Source: Pseudomonadota bacterium (GTDB lineage: Bacteria > Desulfobacterota > Desulfobulbia > Desulfobulbales > Desulfocapsaceae). Taken from it: a stretch of DNA of 64,000 bases. The stretch lies in assembly GCA_018817385.1 (NCBI GenBank), contig JAHIUA010000035.1, positions 62,001 to 126,000 of the forward strand. Reading direction: 5' to 3'. The notes below the pieces were generated by a model that had not been told where the DNA came from, ran no database searches, and worked only from the letters and a program-made list of their open reading frames with translations. Made by a program: the position numbers and the translations under genes. How positions within the stretch are numbered: position 1 is the stretch's first letter; each line of letters starts with the position of its first letter. This document shows, in pieces, positions 19,823 to 28,709 of the stretch.

Positions 19823-20992
19823 TCAAGAAGCTATAAATTCACTCAGATCTGAATCCAGTATATTTTTCAGCTCATCAAAATTATCCTCTCTGGTTTCCGT
19901 GAACAAAAAGCCAAATAGAGGATACTTTTTGTAATCGATTTTTCTCAGCTCCAGGGGCTTCTCAAAATTGGCCAGTAATTTCTCATAATCAAAGACTCTA
20001 ATCTGCTCACCATTGATGCCAGTGGAATTATCCAACACGATAAGACTAAAGAGTTTTCCTTCTTTACCCGTAAGGGCCTCAGCCCATTGCGGCTTTTTTT
20101 GCCAGTAGAAAGAGAGATAAGGGTTTACTCCATAGGCCAGGAAGGACATATCAGCGGTGGTGCACCAGCCACCAAAGCGCACTGGATTGACCTCGATGGG
20201 GAACAAGGTTCCGTCATTTTCCCGCCTGAGTTCAATGTGTACCGGAAAGTTTGTAACTCCAGCCAATCCACCAATCTTCCCGACAAAATCAGTAAACTCT
20301 TCAAGGTTGCTTTCAATAATTTCTTTTGATGAGATATAGACCCTGTCACTCACATCAATATCGGAAGAAAACGTATGCTTAAAGATGCCCAGAATAACTG
20401 CTTCGCCAGTTGCATTATAATAGGCATCAACAGCAAATTCTTCGCCGTTGATACATTGTTCAATAATAAATGAACTGGTGTCCAAGACCTCTTTAGGATA
20501 TAAATCCCTAATCTGCTCTCTTTCCGTCATGATTGAATCAACAGTATTCCCCCACTCCTCGTGGCTTGTAACCTTATAGACCCCCATGCTGAAAAAGCCA
20601 ACCGTTGGCTTGATAATAAAGGGAATAGGGATTGCATCCACCTGAATATTCTGTAAATCTTCCACACGAACCCCTTGGAAAAAGAAATTCGGAAAGATTG
20701 ATTTTGTCATTTCTCTAAATTTCAACTTATCCTTAAAGAGCTCTATCTTTGCAGGAAGATCGCTGAAAGCGAAATGCTTCGCGATCCACCCTATAGCATT
20801 TTCAGAGGTAGTATAGATTTTCAGAGTATCTGACTCCTGAGCCATTGCAACAGCCCTCTCTTCACTCATTATTTTGGTCCCATTGTAGAGGCCTGATTTT
20901 TTAGCGATCTCCGTACCGACTACAGGAATAGCATTATCCCTGACCGTCTTTTTGAAAAACTCCGAGACATATGGCCTATCGACGAAAAACAT
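19823..20992 (-). CDS. ATP-grasp domain protein
   Basis: The product is 389 aa and soluble. The central part reads as an ATP-grasp fold: PFIIKPTVGFFSMGVYKV (nucleotide-binding beta strand and flexible loop), FIIEQCINGEEFAVDAYY (E-rich ATP clamp), and IELRRENDGTLFPIEVNPVRFGGW (metal-binding E/N pair). Such enzymes ligate a carboxylate to an amine or thiol using ATP. The acceptor is not deducible. GGAAG precedes the ATG. It stands alone, co-directional with the MOSC gene upstream. It could belong to a small-peptide or secondary-metabolite ligase group, but no partner genes are nearby. Confidence 0.85.
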   Translation of the reverse strand: MFFVDRPYVSEFFKKTVRDNAIPVVGTEIAKKSGLYNGTKIMSEERAVAMAQESDTLKIYTTSENAIGWIAKHFAFSDLPAKIELFKDKLKFREMTKSIFPNFFFQGVRVEDLQNIQVDAIPIPFIIKPTVGFFSMGVYKVTSHEEWGNTVDSIMTEREQIRDLYPKEVLDTSSFIIEQCINGEEFAVDAYYNATGEAVILGIFKHTFSSDIDVSDRVYISSKEIIESNLEEFTDFVGKIGGLAGVTNFPVHIELRRENDGTLFPIEVNPVRFGGWCTTADMSFLAYGVNPYLSFYWQKKPQWAEALTGKEGKLFSLIVLDNSTGINGEQIRVFDYEKLLANFEKPLELRKIDYKKYPLFGFLFTETREDNFDELKNILDSDLSEFIAS

Positions 20993-21190
20993 TTTCTTCC
21001 ATCCGTGATTAAATTTTGCAGGGCATCCCCCCCACGCTCTTCAGCTTCTCCCTTCTCCCCGTTTTGCCTGCCATGAAAGATGACTCAATACCTTGCAGGG
21101 CAGCAGGCCCGACATGCCCCTTTCCCCGGCAATAGTGTCAAGCATATCGTTTGCCGTTCTTATACTAGAGTATCTTTGATAACATTTGGC

Positions 21191-21230
21191 AAAAAAAAAG
21201 GCAGATGGATGAATTTCCACCTGCCTTTTA
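21191..21230 (-). terminator. Intrinsic terminator of the MOSC gene
   Basis: On the minus strand AAAGGCAGGTGG pairs with CCATCTGCCTTT and is followed by a run of nine T. It begins about 27 nt after the MOSC stop. Confidence 0.9.
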
Positions 21231-21256
21231 CTATGTTATGGAGAAGGACTCTCTGG

Positions 21257-21694
21257 TCAGTCCTGCAAAGCTATCGAATCACCGGCCCTGGCATCTCCTC
21301 CCTGTATGACTTTTGTAAATATCCCCTCTTTAGGCATGATGCAATCACCGGTAGCCTTTTTTATGACACAGCCATCATTATGGCATTTCTTACCGATCTG
21401 GGTGACTTCGAGAATGATATCTGTGCCTATTTGCAGACGATCACCGACTGCTACAGACGACAGGAGCAGACCTCTGGTAATGATGTTTTCTGCAAATGCG
21501 CCATCTTTTAAGGTAGGAAGTTTTTCTTTGACGGTATCGATACTTTCTCCAGCCAGCAGAGAAACCTGTCGATGCCATTTGCCAGCATGGGCATCATCAA
21601 GAATTCCGAATCCAACTTGAAAAGTGGCCTGCTCAACCGGCCTTTTCACCATGCCTTTTTTTTTGCTTGTACAAATTGCTTCAATAGTTGCCAT
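21257..21694 (-). CDS. MOSC domain protein
   Basis: The product is 145 aa, the size of a stand-alone MOSC domain. Visible family features are a GILDDAHAG segment, an ENI motif (FAENIITRG), VAVGDRLQIG and the conserved cysteine in CHNDGCVIKK. MOSC domains carry or transfer sulfur for the molybdenum cofactor. AAGGAG lies at good distance before the ATG. It has its own terminator, and a partial R2 repeat lies directly upstream. XdhC, another Mo-cofactor factor, is present at 50738 but is far away. Confidence 0.92.
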   Translation of the reverse strand: MATIEAICTSKKKGMVKRPVEQATFQVGFGILDDAHAGKWHRQVSLLAGESIDTVKEKLPTLKDGAFAENIITRGLLLSSVAVGDRLQIGTDIILEVTQIGKKCHNDGCVIKKATGDCIMPKEGIFTKVIQGGDARAGDSIALQD

Positions 21695-21763
21695 AGTAAG
21701 TATCTCCTTCGATCTCAGGCCGTTGTTTCTGTAAAATTCGGATCGCTACAAATCGATGTAAAA

Positions 21764-21832
21764 ATGAACAGTTAATATAAAGCAATGCTAAACAGTTCCA
21801 GAGTGATTCTTTGCCAATTATTGGCCGTCACC
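21764..21832 (-). repeat. Dispersed repeat R2, copy 4 (partial)
   Basis: On the minus strand it matches the first half of R2 (GGCCAATAATTGGCAAAGAA, then CTCTGGAACTGTTTAGCA). The second half is missing. It lies about 70 nt upstream of the MOSC start. Confidence 0.65.
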
Positions 21833-22093
21833 TCAATAGGCTGTATTTTTTTAGAATTACCAGCGAAAAAGAACAAACAAAAGATATCCCCTCAAGCCAC
21901 CGAGAAACATACCACACTGTAGGACTACTTAGCAAACTTTTTGCCATTCCCCCTCTCAACAGAACCATCTGTGCTCATAGTGAAGGAGATTTCGCAACCA
22001 CTCACCAGGAGACAGGGAAAATCAAAAAAGGCAAAAACCACGCATACGCACAGATCCTGCCTTTCTGAGGTTCATGGAAAAAGATGGTTAAGC

Positions 22094-22153
22094 GAGGCCC
22101 CTGACAACTGGCCGCGGCAACACAGAGGAGCTGCCCTCAGGGGCCTCCTCTGT
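22094..22153. promoter_or_regulatory. Two overlapping, mutually exclusive hairpins
   Basis: GAGGCCCCTGA (22094-22104) pairs perfectly with 22137-22147, while ACAGAGGAG (22122-22130) pairs perfectly with 22145-22153. The two right arms overlap, so only one can form at a time. It lies just past the end of the broken cytochrome gene. Confidence 0.5.
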
Positions 22154-22172
22154 CAGCCGATGACGCCCTCTC

Positions 22173-22752
22173 CTATTTATTGCCATGAAAGCCTTTTGCT
22201 TTGCCGGCAGCCCATTCTTTATCGCGGCTGGCGTGGCAACTGAGACACGCATACTCAAGCGTCACATAGCCTTGGGCAAAAGACGATTGCTTCCCTTTTT
22301 CTTCCACGGTTTTGAACATCTCCGCCTTTGGATCTGGATTTATCTTGAAAATATGGGTACGAACATCGCCAATATATGAGGCGACACTGATTGCCGATTT
22401 GGAGGCCTTGGGCATATGACACTCGATACATCGGGTACCTTGCAAGCCATGAATGTTTTTGGCATAGGTTGCGGCCTCTTCCTCGTGGCACTCAGCACAG
22501 TTGTTCTTGGCATGAATTGCACGTTTATGCGGACTGTGACACGATCCTGAGAAACCAGATTACTGGCTTTAAGATTTTTCCGATGGAAGTTCCCTTGGTA
22601 TGATAACGAATCATATGCCAATTAACACCTTGGCACTCCCTGGAATGATTCTTCAGGGCCGTATCACCATAGAGGGTCAGTGTATTGAGAAACAAACCAG
22701 AGTTGAGCAAAAACAGAAAAGAGCTGCTGACAACGACCAGGCGGAAGAGCAA
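22173..22752 (-). pseudogene. Frameshifted multiheme c-type cytochrome
   Basis: Minus-strand frames together resemble one small multiheme cytochrome. A hydrophobic N-terminal anchor (LFRLVVVSSSFLFLL) and an ECQGVNWHMIRYHTKG-type segment lie in one frame. GSCHSPH, CAECH, CIECH and CLSCH heme or heme-like motifs lie in another, ending at 22173. A stop and at least two frame changes around 22555-22590 separate them (the NLVS and GSCH parts do not share a frame). The intact C-terminal 90 residues still encode two CxxCH sites after CIECH. It is either a decayed NapC/NrfH-like quinol-oxidising cytochrome or a sequencing error. It neighbours an intact decaheme gene. Confidence 0.6.
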
Positions 22753-22816
22753 AAGGCAGGGGTCTCAATCCCATGCTCCACCTGGCTCAACAACTCAGGC
22801 CATTCATATTACGAAA

Positions 22817-22965
22817 AGCTGGAACGTGCCGCAGCTCCAAGCCATAGAGCTAAAAAGAGTGGTAAACAATCTGTCAGGAGGTGAAGAACGTCTTTATCCC
22901 TGTAACGAGGAGATGCTGTACTTGTCGGCTTCGCAGTCAATTTTGATGAGAAAAGCGGGCTAGCA
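22817..22965 (+). repeat. Dispersed repeat R4, copy A
   Basis: The pattern is TGGAACGTGCCGCAGCTCC, then TTTATCCCTGTAACGA, then GCAGTCAATTTTGATGAGAAA. It aligns with 27662-27812, 36659-36795 and, more weakly, 41018-41135. It is non-coding and immediately upstream of the cytochrome pseudogene. Confidence 0.7.
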
Positions 22966-23011
22966 GTTTGTGATAAAACAGGAAAAGACAGTTACGCTTG
23001 CCACTCTCTTG

Positions 23012-23461
23012 CTACATATTTCGTAAAATTTCAAGCTGGTATCCATCCAGTATCCTGCGGGTGCTGTATATACAGCGCAGATGAAGCATGGTTGCCTCAG
23101 CCTTCAATTTGGCAATGGCCTGGACGATCGATTGAAGCGCCTCAGGTGTTTCGCCGCGAAAAATCTCCTCGGCAACCTGTTTTTCAAGCGGTGCTATCTC
23201 CTGACCAATCTTCTGGGCACCTGCAATAGTCTCTTTCCTGACCACCAGCAGGTTACTCTTTTGCTCATCTGATAGATTCAACTGCGAATTATTCCACTCT
23301 TGCATCAGCAGCTTGGTGAGATGGGGCAAGTTCCCTGTTATCAAGAAAGGCGGATTATTTTTCTCTTTTCCATTTCTGCCCTCTTGCGCCATCAGGTTGG
23401 CAGCAGCCAGAGAAAATATCAGCAGCAAAACAGTGCTCAACAAAACACTTCTTTTCATCAT
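23012..23461 (-). CDS. Spy/CpxP-like periplasmic protein
   Basis: The product is 149 aa with a clear signal peptide (MMKRSVLLSTVLLLIFSLAAANLMA). The mature part is helical and charged, with LNLSDEQKSNLLVVRKET (an LTxxQ-like motif), and later a helix rich in Glu/Ala. This size and pattern fit the Spy/CpxP/ZraP group of periplasmic chaperones or metal sensors. GGAGTGA precedes the ATG. It lies between the broken cytochrome gene and the decaheme gene, all on one strand, so it may serve cytochrome or envelope maturation. That role is inference. Confidence 0.6.
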   Translation of the reverse strand: MMKRSVLLSTVLLLIFSLAAANLMAQEGRNGKEKNNPPFLITGNLPHLTKLLMQEWNNSQLNLSDEQKSNLLVVRKETIAGAQKIGQEIAPLEKQVAEEIFRGETPEALQSIVQAIAKLKAEATMLHLRCIYSTRRILDGYQLEILRNM

Positions 23462-23686
23462 TTCAAATCACTCCTTTATTTTTTTACAATTCAGGTGGTT
23501 GCACACAAATGAGCAGGACAGGTCCAGAAATCAAAGCCAACAAAGATACTCAGGCACAGAGTGCCTGCTCTTTTCACTATAAGATCATCCAATGAGCAAA
23601 GCAATGACCACCATAGATACAGGAGAATTCGCCAGTTGCCTGCCAGGCGGCAGGGTAAGGCCCAGGCAGGACATCCCAGAAAAAAA

Positions 23687-23729
23687 GCCAGGGCCAAGGG
23701 GGAAAGAAAATCCCCTCCTTGGCCCTGGC
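23687..23729 (-). terminator. Intrinsic terminator of the decaheme cytochrome gene
   Basis: GCCAGGGCCAAGG (23687-23699) pairs with CCTTGGCCCTGGC (23717-23729), with an inner GGGGA/TCCCC extension. On the minus strand the hairpin is followed by TTTTTTT. Confidence 0.92.
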
Positions 23730-23761
23730 GAGTCAAAAACACTCCCTTGGCGGGGTCAGCA

Positions 23762-25873
23762 TCAAGGCATACGCAGATTACGTTCGGGCCTGGAGAAGCT
23801 ATGACACCAGGAACAGTCATACCCCTTGTCTTTTACATGCTTATCGTGAATCGTTGTGAAAGGCTTGGAACTCTCACTGCCATGACATTGAAAGCAGACA
23901 ACCGATTTGGCACCCTTCAGCTGATAACCGAGTTCTCCCGGAAGATCCATTGTAGAGGTGTTCTCATGACAGCTGTTGCACTGGAGAGCACTTGCAGAGG
24001 GAGAAATTCCATGATTAAGCAGCTGATAGGTGTCGGTTTCGACCCATGTATAGGGTTCATCCACTGGATATCCTGTGTTGACCAGACCTTTCTGCACTGC
24101 TGTGTCGACGTTGCCAGACCCCTTGAGGTACTCGAAGGTATCGAGAGCGATCAGTCTGGAGTCAGCAACGGTCATAGGTTGATTGGCCCTTTTATATTTG
24201 AACGGATAGAGCTTGCCATCTCCTATATCTCCAAGAGGCGTAGAAGTCGGATAAGTCCCTTTGCCTGCATCGTAGGTCAAAGAGGCATCATCGTCAAGAA
24301 GGGCGTTATCACTCAACCGATTCCAGAACCTGTACTCGGGAATAAGGTTTCCTTCTTTAATGGTGTAGGGATGACCAGGCCCCTCGCTTCCATCTGCCGG
24401 CAAGCCGGTATGGGTAGACTGCCAGTCACGGTAGATTTCTGTGGCCACCTTGGCATAGGTGGGAATATGACAGGTCTGACAGGCAACTCTGGCAACATGA
24501 CGGCCTATGGTTGAGTTGTCGTGACCAGCGAGAGAATCTTTATTGGTGTGACAGGTCGTACAGCTTATTTCCGCTCCTCGATTCAGGTCATCAGTAGGGC
24601 GCAGATCTGATCCTTTACCGATAACCAGATGATTCTCAAAGACATGGCACTTCTGGCAGGAAAGATCACTGCCGCTGGTGTTCATATGGACATCAAACTG
24701 AGGATCACTGTTATGGGCTGTGGCCAGAGAAAGGTCTCCCCGCTTTACTGCATCACCACCGCCTGCTTTTGCATGACAGCTCAGACAATTTGTTCTGGTG
24801 GGGGCGTGGAGATTTCGAACCATGGAATCAGTGGGCGCCAGAACCCCCATGCTCCCATCTGCCAAGCGGATCCTGGAAGTGGAATACTCTTCACTGTGAC
24901 AGACCAGACAGTCTATGTTTTCTAACCCTGCACTGGGATCATCAGGCCTTTTCCCGCGGCCGACATGGCAAGAACCGCATACGGGCCAGTCGCCCTTGAT
25001 ATTGATGCAATAACTATTCACTGCATTGGTGAGCTTGCCCTGAAGCGTCCCGCTGCTGTTGACCATGTCAGGAGTCTCACCCACCCATCTGTAGTGGGTA
25101 GAACTCTGCATTGCCATTGCCTCGGTATAGTGACAGCTGATACAATTGCCGGGGTATTGGCCAAATGTGAGTCCACCATGGGGACCATTAGTTGTCTCGC
25201 AGGCCAGATCCGCACCACTGCAGTCCTGATCTATAGTGTCACCGCAGACCTCCTGAGCACCTGGATAAATCAAGGGATCAGTATCATTACAGTCTTGACC
25301 GCCACAGCTCGCAGCGCTGACTCCGTCGCCATCGGCGTCTTCACATACCGGAGGGGCACAAGCCAGATCCGCACCACTGCAGTCCTGATCAATAGTGTCA
25401 CCGCAGATTTCCTGGGCACCTGGATAAATCAAGGGATCAGTGTCATTACAGTCCTGACCGCCGCAGCTCGCAGCGCTGACTCCGTCGCCGTCTCCATCCT
25501 GACACAGAGGAGGGGCATCAACGCACTCGTAGCCGGAACCTTTGCCGTTTCTGGTGCGGACAAACCTTGTTTTGCTTTCTCCCGAAGAAGAGACAACGGA
25601 AACAGAGCTCTCATAACAGGTCGGACTGAGGCGAAGCTGGTATCTCTTTCTATCTCTATTATAGGTCATGGGATACTCCTGCCCGTTATAGACAACAGTC
25701 AGGGTACGTTGCCTACGACTCTCTCCATCCTTTGCATTGACAGAAAGCTTCTCTCTATTCTGATCCCATTCAGCCCGGACGTCTTCAATCTCCGCAGAGG
25801 CCGTGCCATAAAAAAGAGGTGCCTGCATCAGGAGAAATGCAGTCAGAAGAATTGTTTTTTTGCTCATTTTCAT
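23762..25873 (-). CDS. Exported decaheme c-type cytochrome with two MopE-type repeats
   Basis: The product is 703 aa. A signal peptide (1-27, cleaved after ASA) is followed by a beta-domain of about 75 residues (29-105). Next come two near-identical MopE-like metal-binding repeats (about 124-172 and 177-225; DGDGVSAASCGGQDCNDTDP). Ten CxxCH heme sites run from CISCH (245-249) to CSWCH near the end. Such proteins work in the periplasm or at the surface as electron carriers or oxidoreductases. The substrate is not deducible. The start is the first or second ATG (25873 or 25867); GGAGG fits the second better. A sigma-54-type promoter lies at 25945 and a strong terminator follows the gene. Confidence 0.88.
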   Translation of the reverse strand: MKMSKKTILLTAFLLMQAPLFYGTASAEIEDVRAEWDQNREKLSVNAKDGESRRQRTLTVVYNGQEYPMTYNRDRKRYQLRLSPTCYESSVSVVSSSGESKTRFVRTRNGKGSGYECVDAPPLCQDGDGDGVSAASCGGQDCNDTDPLIYPGAQEICGDTIDQDCSGADLACAPPVCEDADGDGVSAASCGGQDCNDTDPLIYPGAQEVCGDTIDQDCSGADLACETTNGPHGGLTFGQYPGNCISCHYTEAMAMQSSTHYRWVGETPDMVNSSGTLQGKLTNAVNSYCINIKGDWPVCGSCHVGRGKRPDDPSAGLENIDCLVCHSEEYSTSRIRLADGSMGVLAPTDSMVRNLHAPTRTNCLSCHAKAGGGDAVKRGDLSLATAHNSDPQFDVHMNTSGSDLSCQKCHVFENHLVIGKGSDLRPTDDLNRGAEISCTTCHTNKDSLAGHDNSTIGRHVARVACQTCHIPTYAKVATEIYRDWQSTHTGLPADGSEGPGHPYTIKEGNLIPEYRFWNRLSDNALLDDDASLTYDAGKGTYPTSTPLGDIGDGKLYPFKYKRANQPMTVADSRLIALDTFEYLKGSGNVDTAVQKGLVNTGYPVDEPYTWVETDTYQLLNHGISPSASALQCNSCHENTSTMDLPGELGYQLKGAKSVVCFQCHGSESSKPFTTIHDKHVKDKGYDCSWCHSFSRPERNLRMP
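25199..25504 (-). repeat. In-gene tandem duplication encoding the MopE-type repeats
   Basis: 25358-25504 and 25199-25345 are near-identical with a period of 159 nt (53 codons), each encoding one Asp/Cys-rich motif. The very high nucleotide identity indicates a recent duplication or gene conversion. Confidence 0.9.
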
Positions 25874-25944
25874 TTCCTCCCCGAAGGGCTAAGTGAATAT
25901 TCTTGTTCTCGTAGGAAAGAACAATGCTTGTCACAATGTGGTAT

Positions 25945-25960
25945 GCAAAATGAGCGCCAG
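25945..25960 (-). promoter_or_regulatory. Sigma-54-type promoter of the decaheme cytochrome gene
   Basis: On the minus strand it reads CTGGCGC-N5-TTGCA. The invariant GG and GC are at -24/-12 spacing. The element is about 70 nt upstream of the start codon. Confidence 0.65.
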
Positions 25961-26888
25961 AATAACTTAACAAAGAGGAAACACCTGTAGCCTCTCCCCC
26001 AAAGGAGGCCTGGGAAAAGTGAAAAACACCAGTACAAATAATTACACGTTACCGGACAGATAAAGAACATCTTTTCAATACTGTTCGTTTTTATTTTTGT
26101 ACTTTAAGGCAAACAGGATATTCCATTTTTGTAATTAGAAGCAAAAAGAGAGGCAAAAGAAAAAAATCTAAAGAGAGCGTGCAGATCGTCCTGTCTTCGG
26201 ACAAAGGCCAAACAAGAGAACAATAGCGTAAACTTTATTTACGAATCGCCACCGGTACCTGTGGGTAGCGCAAACAACGTTTCCATGCCACAACTGTTAC
26301 CTCCTACAATTAAAAGGATGTCCGGCCTCTACCTCATGGGCGGCGGTCACAAAAGAAAAAACACCTTCACCGATAAACAGCACCTCCATTTCATTCATAT
26401 ATTATCCTATAGAATTATACAGCAACCTCTCTGTAGAGAAGCGATAACGTCCAGAAAAGGGCAGCAAGCAAAAGCTCATAGTGCAACCTGCCAGCGCCGC
26501 TGTGAAGAACAGGCTTTCCGTCTCACCTGCCCCCCTCTCTTTTTAGATATTCTCTATCAAAGACACCGTGAACATGAGATTTTTCCTTCAAAATCGAGGC
26601 ATGAGAAACCTGTTGGCACAAGGATCTGGTTGCTATTCCGAGGATAGTTTTTTGTCATGCCGAAGCGTTTGAGCGATGTTGCCAGGTGTCCTCAAAGACA
26701 TTGAGGATTTCGAGCTTCCTTCTCCTCAGTTTCATCTTTTTCTCCAAGCAGGTAACACTGACATTCTTCCCAGTCATTTCCTCCAAGAACGCCTCGCCAC
26801 TCCGCATTACATTCACAAATTTCCACTGCTTTTCTTTGCCGATTATTTATTTCTTCCATAATACACTCCGTTCCTGGCCGTCTGACAG
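25961..26888. other. Long intergenic region with repeat R3
   Basis: No gene is supported in about 930 nt. Plus-strand frames (such as 26261-26647) lack ribosome binding sites and family features. R3 copy 1 lies at 26581-26672. Confidence 0.6.
26581..26672. repeat. Dispersed repeat R3, copy 1
   Basis: The left end TTTTCCTTCAAAATCGAGGC continues ATGAGAAA; the right end is AGGATAGTTTTTTGTCATG then CCGAAGCGTTTG. Both ends match 48703-48823, while the interiors differ in length and sequence. The ends are imperfect inverted repeats (GCATGAGAAA / TTTTTNTCATG). Confidence 0.65.
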
Positions 26889-27074
26889 TTATTCATCGAT
26901 GGGGACCAGATAGTTTTTCAGTTTTTCATAAAGTGTTTCAGAAAGAGGCTCGCCGTTTATAAATGCAGCAGCCTCTTCTCCGCTCAGTGTCTCTTTGATT
27001 TCCAGAGGAAGTGACCTGAGAAGTGCCACTCGCTGCGGATCCGGGTTTTTTATGCTATTTTTTTTGTTTTCCAT
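26889..27074 (-). CDS. Small hypothetical protein (61 aa)
   Basis: The product is 61 aa, charged and soluble, with no cysteine and no signal peptide. The sequence is helix-prone with a DPQRVALLRSLP segment. A near-perfect Shine-Dalgarno AGGAGGG lies 4 nt before the ATG, which is the main reason to accept it. Upstream there is a 7-bp palindrome and a direct repeat that could be operator sites. No family was recognised. Its surroundings are otherwise non-coding for about 900 nt on one side. Confidence 0.7.
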   Translation of the reverse strand: MENKKNSIKNPDPQRVALLRSLPLEIKETLSGEEAAAFINGEPLSETLYEKLKNYLVPIDE

Positions 27075-27105
27075 TTTCCCTCCTGAATGTAGGAATGATT
27101 ATCGT

Positions 27106-27146
27106 TTACTGTTTTGTACAGTAAGTCTTTTTGCGGTCTTGTACAG
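27106..27146. promoter_or_regulatory. Operator-like palindrome and direct repeat
   Basis: TTACTGT-N5-ACAGTAA (27106-27124) is a perfect 7-bp dyad. The octamer TTGTACAG occurs at 27114-27121 and again at 27139-27146, 25 nt apart. It lies 30-70 nt upstream of the small protein gene, where a repressor would bind. Confidence 0.5.
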
Positions 27147-27661
27147 AGATTATTTATTAAGCCAGACACTCCGGTTCACCAATCTCCTGCGCTCCCTGCA
27201 AGATCTGAAGGCACAAATTCCGCTGCCAATCTTTTCAGGCATCTGATAAAGATCTTCCTTTGCATTAACGGGCCAGGAAAGGGCTAAGATCAAAGATGAA
27301 CTGCCAGCCGGCAAAACAGAGGCTGCCCCCCCCCGAAGCGGCTAAGTCATCCCCTGCTGTCCGTTACTCAGTGCTCCCACAGCCCGCTCACCACTGCCGG
27401 CACCTGACTTTAACACTAAGATGGGCACCGACAACAAAGTAAACACCAGGGGCCAGTCACAGGTTAAGCGTATGAAATCTGATCAGACACAGGAGATCTC
27501 AGGCATTGAAGAGGATGAGGGAGATGAGCAAGGGGTAAAACAGATAACCATCGGTTTTTGTTCGCTTGCCGTGAGTTTTTGTGATATTAGAAAAAGAAAC
27601 ATATGTTAGGCTCAACGTCTATCCATGCTAGCCAGCAGTTCTCAGCAAGGTTGTTGTGAGA
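27147..27661. other. Intergenic, nothing recognised
   Basis: About 500 nt lie before R4 copy C. No convincing gene, RNA or repeat was seen. Confidence 0.5.
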
Positions 27662-27812
27662 AGTTGGAAAATACTGCAAATCCAAGGCCCGGGAATAAAA
27701 CACTCGCAGGCATGCTTATCAGTATGGCAAGAATGTTTTGCTACCTGTAAGGAAAGAGATGCTGTTTTTGCCAGCTTCACAATCGATTGTAATGAGAAAT
27801 GCGAGCTGGAGT
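27662..27812 (+). repeat. Dispersed repeat R4, copy C
   Basis: The pattern is TTGGAAAATACTGCAAATCC, then CTACCTGTAAGGAAAGAGAT, then CACAATCGATTGTAATGAGA. It aligns with copies A and B. It supplies a spurious N-terminal extension in the frame of the following gene. Confidence 0.65.
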
Positions 27813-27832
27813 CTGCCAATGAGGTAAACAAA

Positions 27833-28420
27833 ATGGTCCCAAAATCTCTTTTCCTGCCCCTGCTTTTTGTCCTTCTCACATCTTCTACTGGCCTGGCTGG
27901 CAATCATCAATCAATTATCAATAAATTAGGTCTTGAAATAAGACAAGCTCAAAATACGGTGGCAAAGAGTACATTCCACATATACCGTGCCAGGCAGTAT
28001 ACACAGATACAGGAGTGGAAAGAGGCCCTGGAAGACTACAACCAGGCCCTGGAACTTAACCATCAGGGTTGGATTCATCTGGAGCGAAGCAGTTTTCTCA
28101 TGGCCATGGGAAAATATGAACTGGCCTACGAAGATGCCAAAGCAGCCAAAAATGAGGTCCCTACCTTGACCCAAGAGGCCGACAAACTCATTGAAGCCTC
28201 GGTGACAGCGCTCCGGAAAAGATATGAGGCCGAAAATCCCCTGACAATTATTATGGATAACGCAGTGGATCCTGACAGAAAGAGCCGTTTCGATGTGATG
28301 AGAGAGCAAGGGGTGTTGGCCGCCACTACGAGAAGAATTGATAATTTTAATCGCCAAAAGACGGCCAGCAGAAAACAACAGGAGGCTGCTGCCTGTGCCC
28401 CGACGAAATCAAGGGGCTGA
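27833..28420 (+). CDS. Exported TPR-like protein
   Basis: The product is 195 aa from the ATG at 27833. This start was chosen because a GAGG site precedes it, a signal peptide begins there (MVPKSLFLPLLFVLLTSS, cleaved near GLAG), and the longer frame upstream is repeat R4. The mature part holds one or two TPR-like helix pairs (WKEALEDYNQALELNHQGWI, then YELAYEDAKAAKN). TPR units bind partner proteins. The last 60 residues are charged and helical. It is probably periplasmic. It stands alone between repeat DNA and sodB, which is on the other strand. Confidence 0.7.
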   Translation: MVPKSLFLPLLFVLLTSSTGLAGNHQSIINKLGLEIRQAQNTVAKSTFHIYRARQYTQIQEWKEALEDYNQALELNHQGWIHLERSSFLMAMGKYELAYEDAKAAKNEVPTLTQEADKLIEASVTALRKRYEAENPLTIIMDNAVDPDRKSRFDVMREQGVLAATTRRIDNFNRQKTASRKQQEAAACAPTKSRG

Positions 28421-28709
28421 CGCGTTCGTATCTGATCCATAGGTTCTATGGATAGCCAAAACATTGACATACCATAACATCAGGGTTCTGTCCCTGAACC
28501 TTCCCCTTGTGTAACTCACTCTTCCTTCTCTCGATTCAAGGGTCAGGAACGGAAGACCTCCAGACATCTCTCTGAAAAGGTCTTCCGAAAGCACTTACGA
28601 GTCCATTTTAGGCAACTCATCTTGATCTCTAAAGAGTGCTTCCCTGACATCCCCACTATACTTTTTCCAGGCTAACTCAGCCTGACCTCAGTCTCTTTTT
28701 TTTCTCCAC

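Larger units (their letters stand above)
21695..22172. other. Intergenic region with partial R2 and hairpins
   Basis: There is no supported gene in about 480 nt. It contains an R2 fragment (21764-21832) and a pair of overlapping hairpins (22094-22153). Confidence 0.6.

Noticed and set aside
25199-25504. Short-period direct repeats as a CRISPR-like array
   Set aside because: They are two 159-nt units in frame within the cytochrome gene and encode protein repeats. No spacer pattern exists.
24965-25990. 341-codon plus-strand frame
   Set aside because: It is opposite the decaheme cytochrome. Its apparent internal repeats are the antisense of the MopE-type tandem repeats.
26261-26647. 128-codon plus-strand frame in the long gap
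   Set aside because: No ribosome binding site, biased composition, and part of it is repeat R3.
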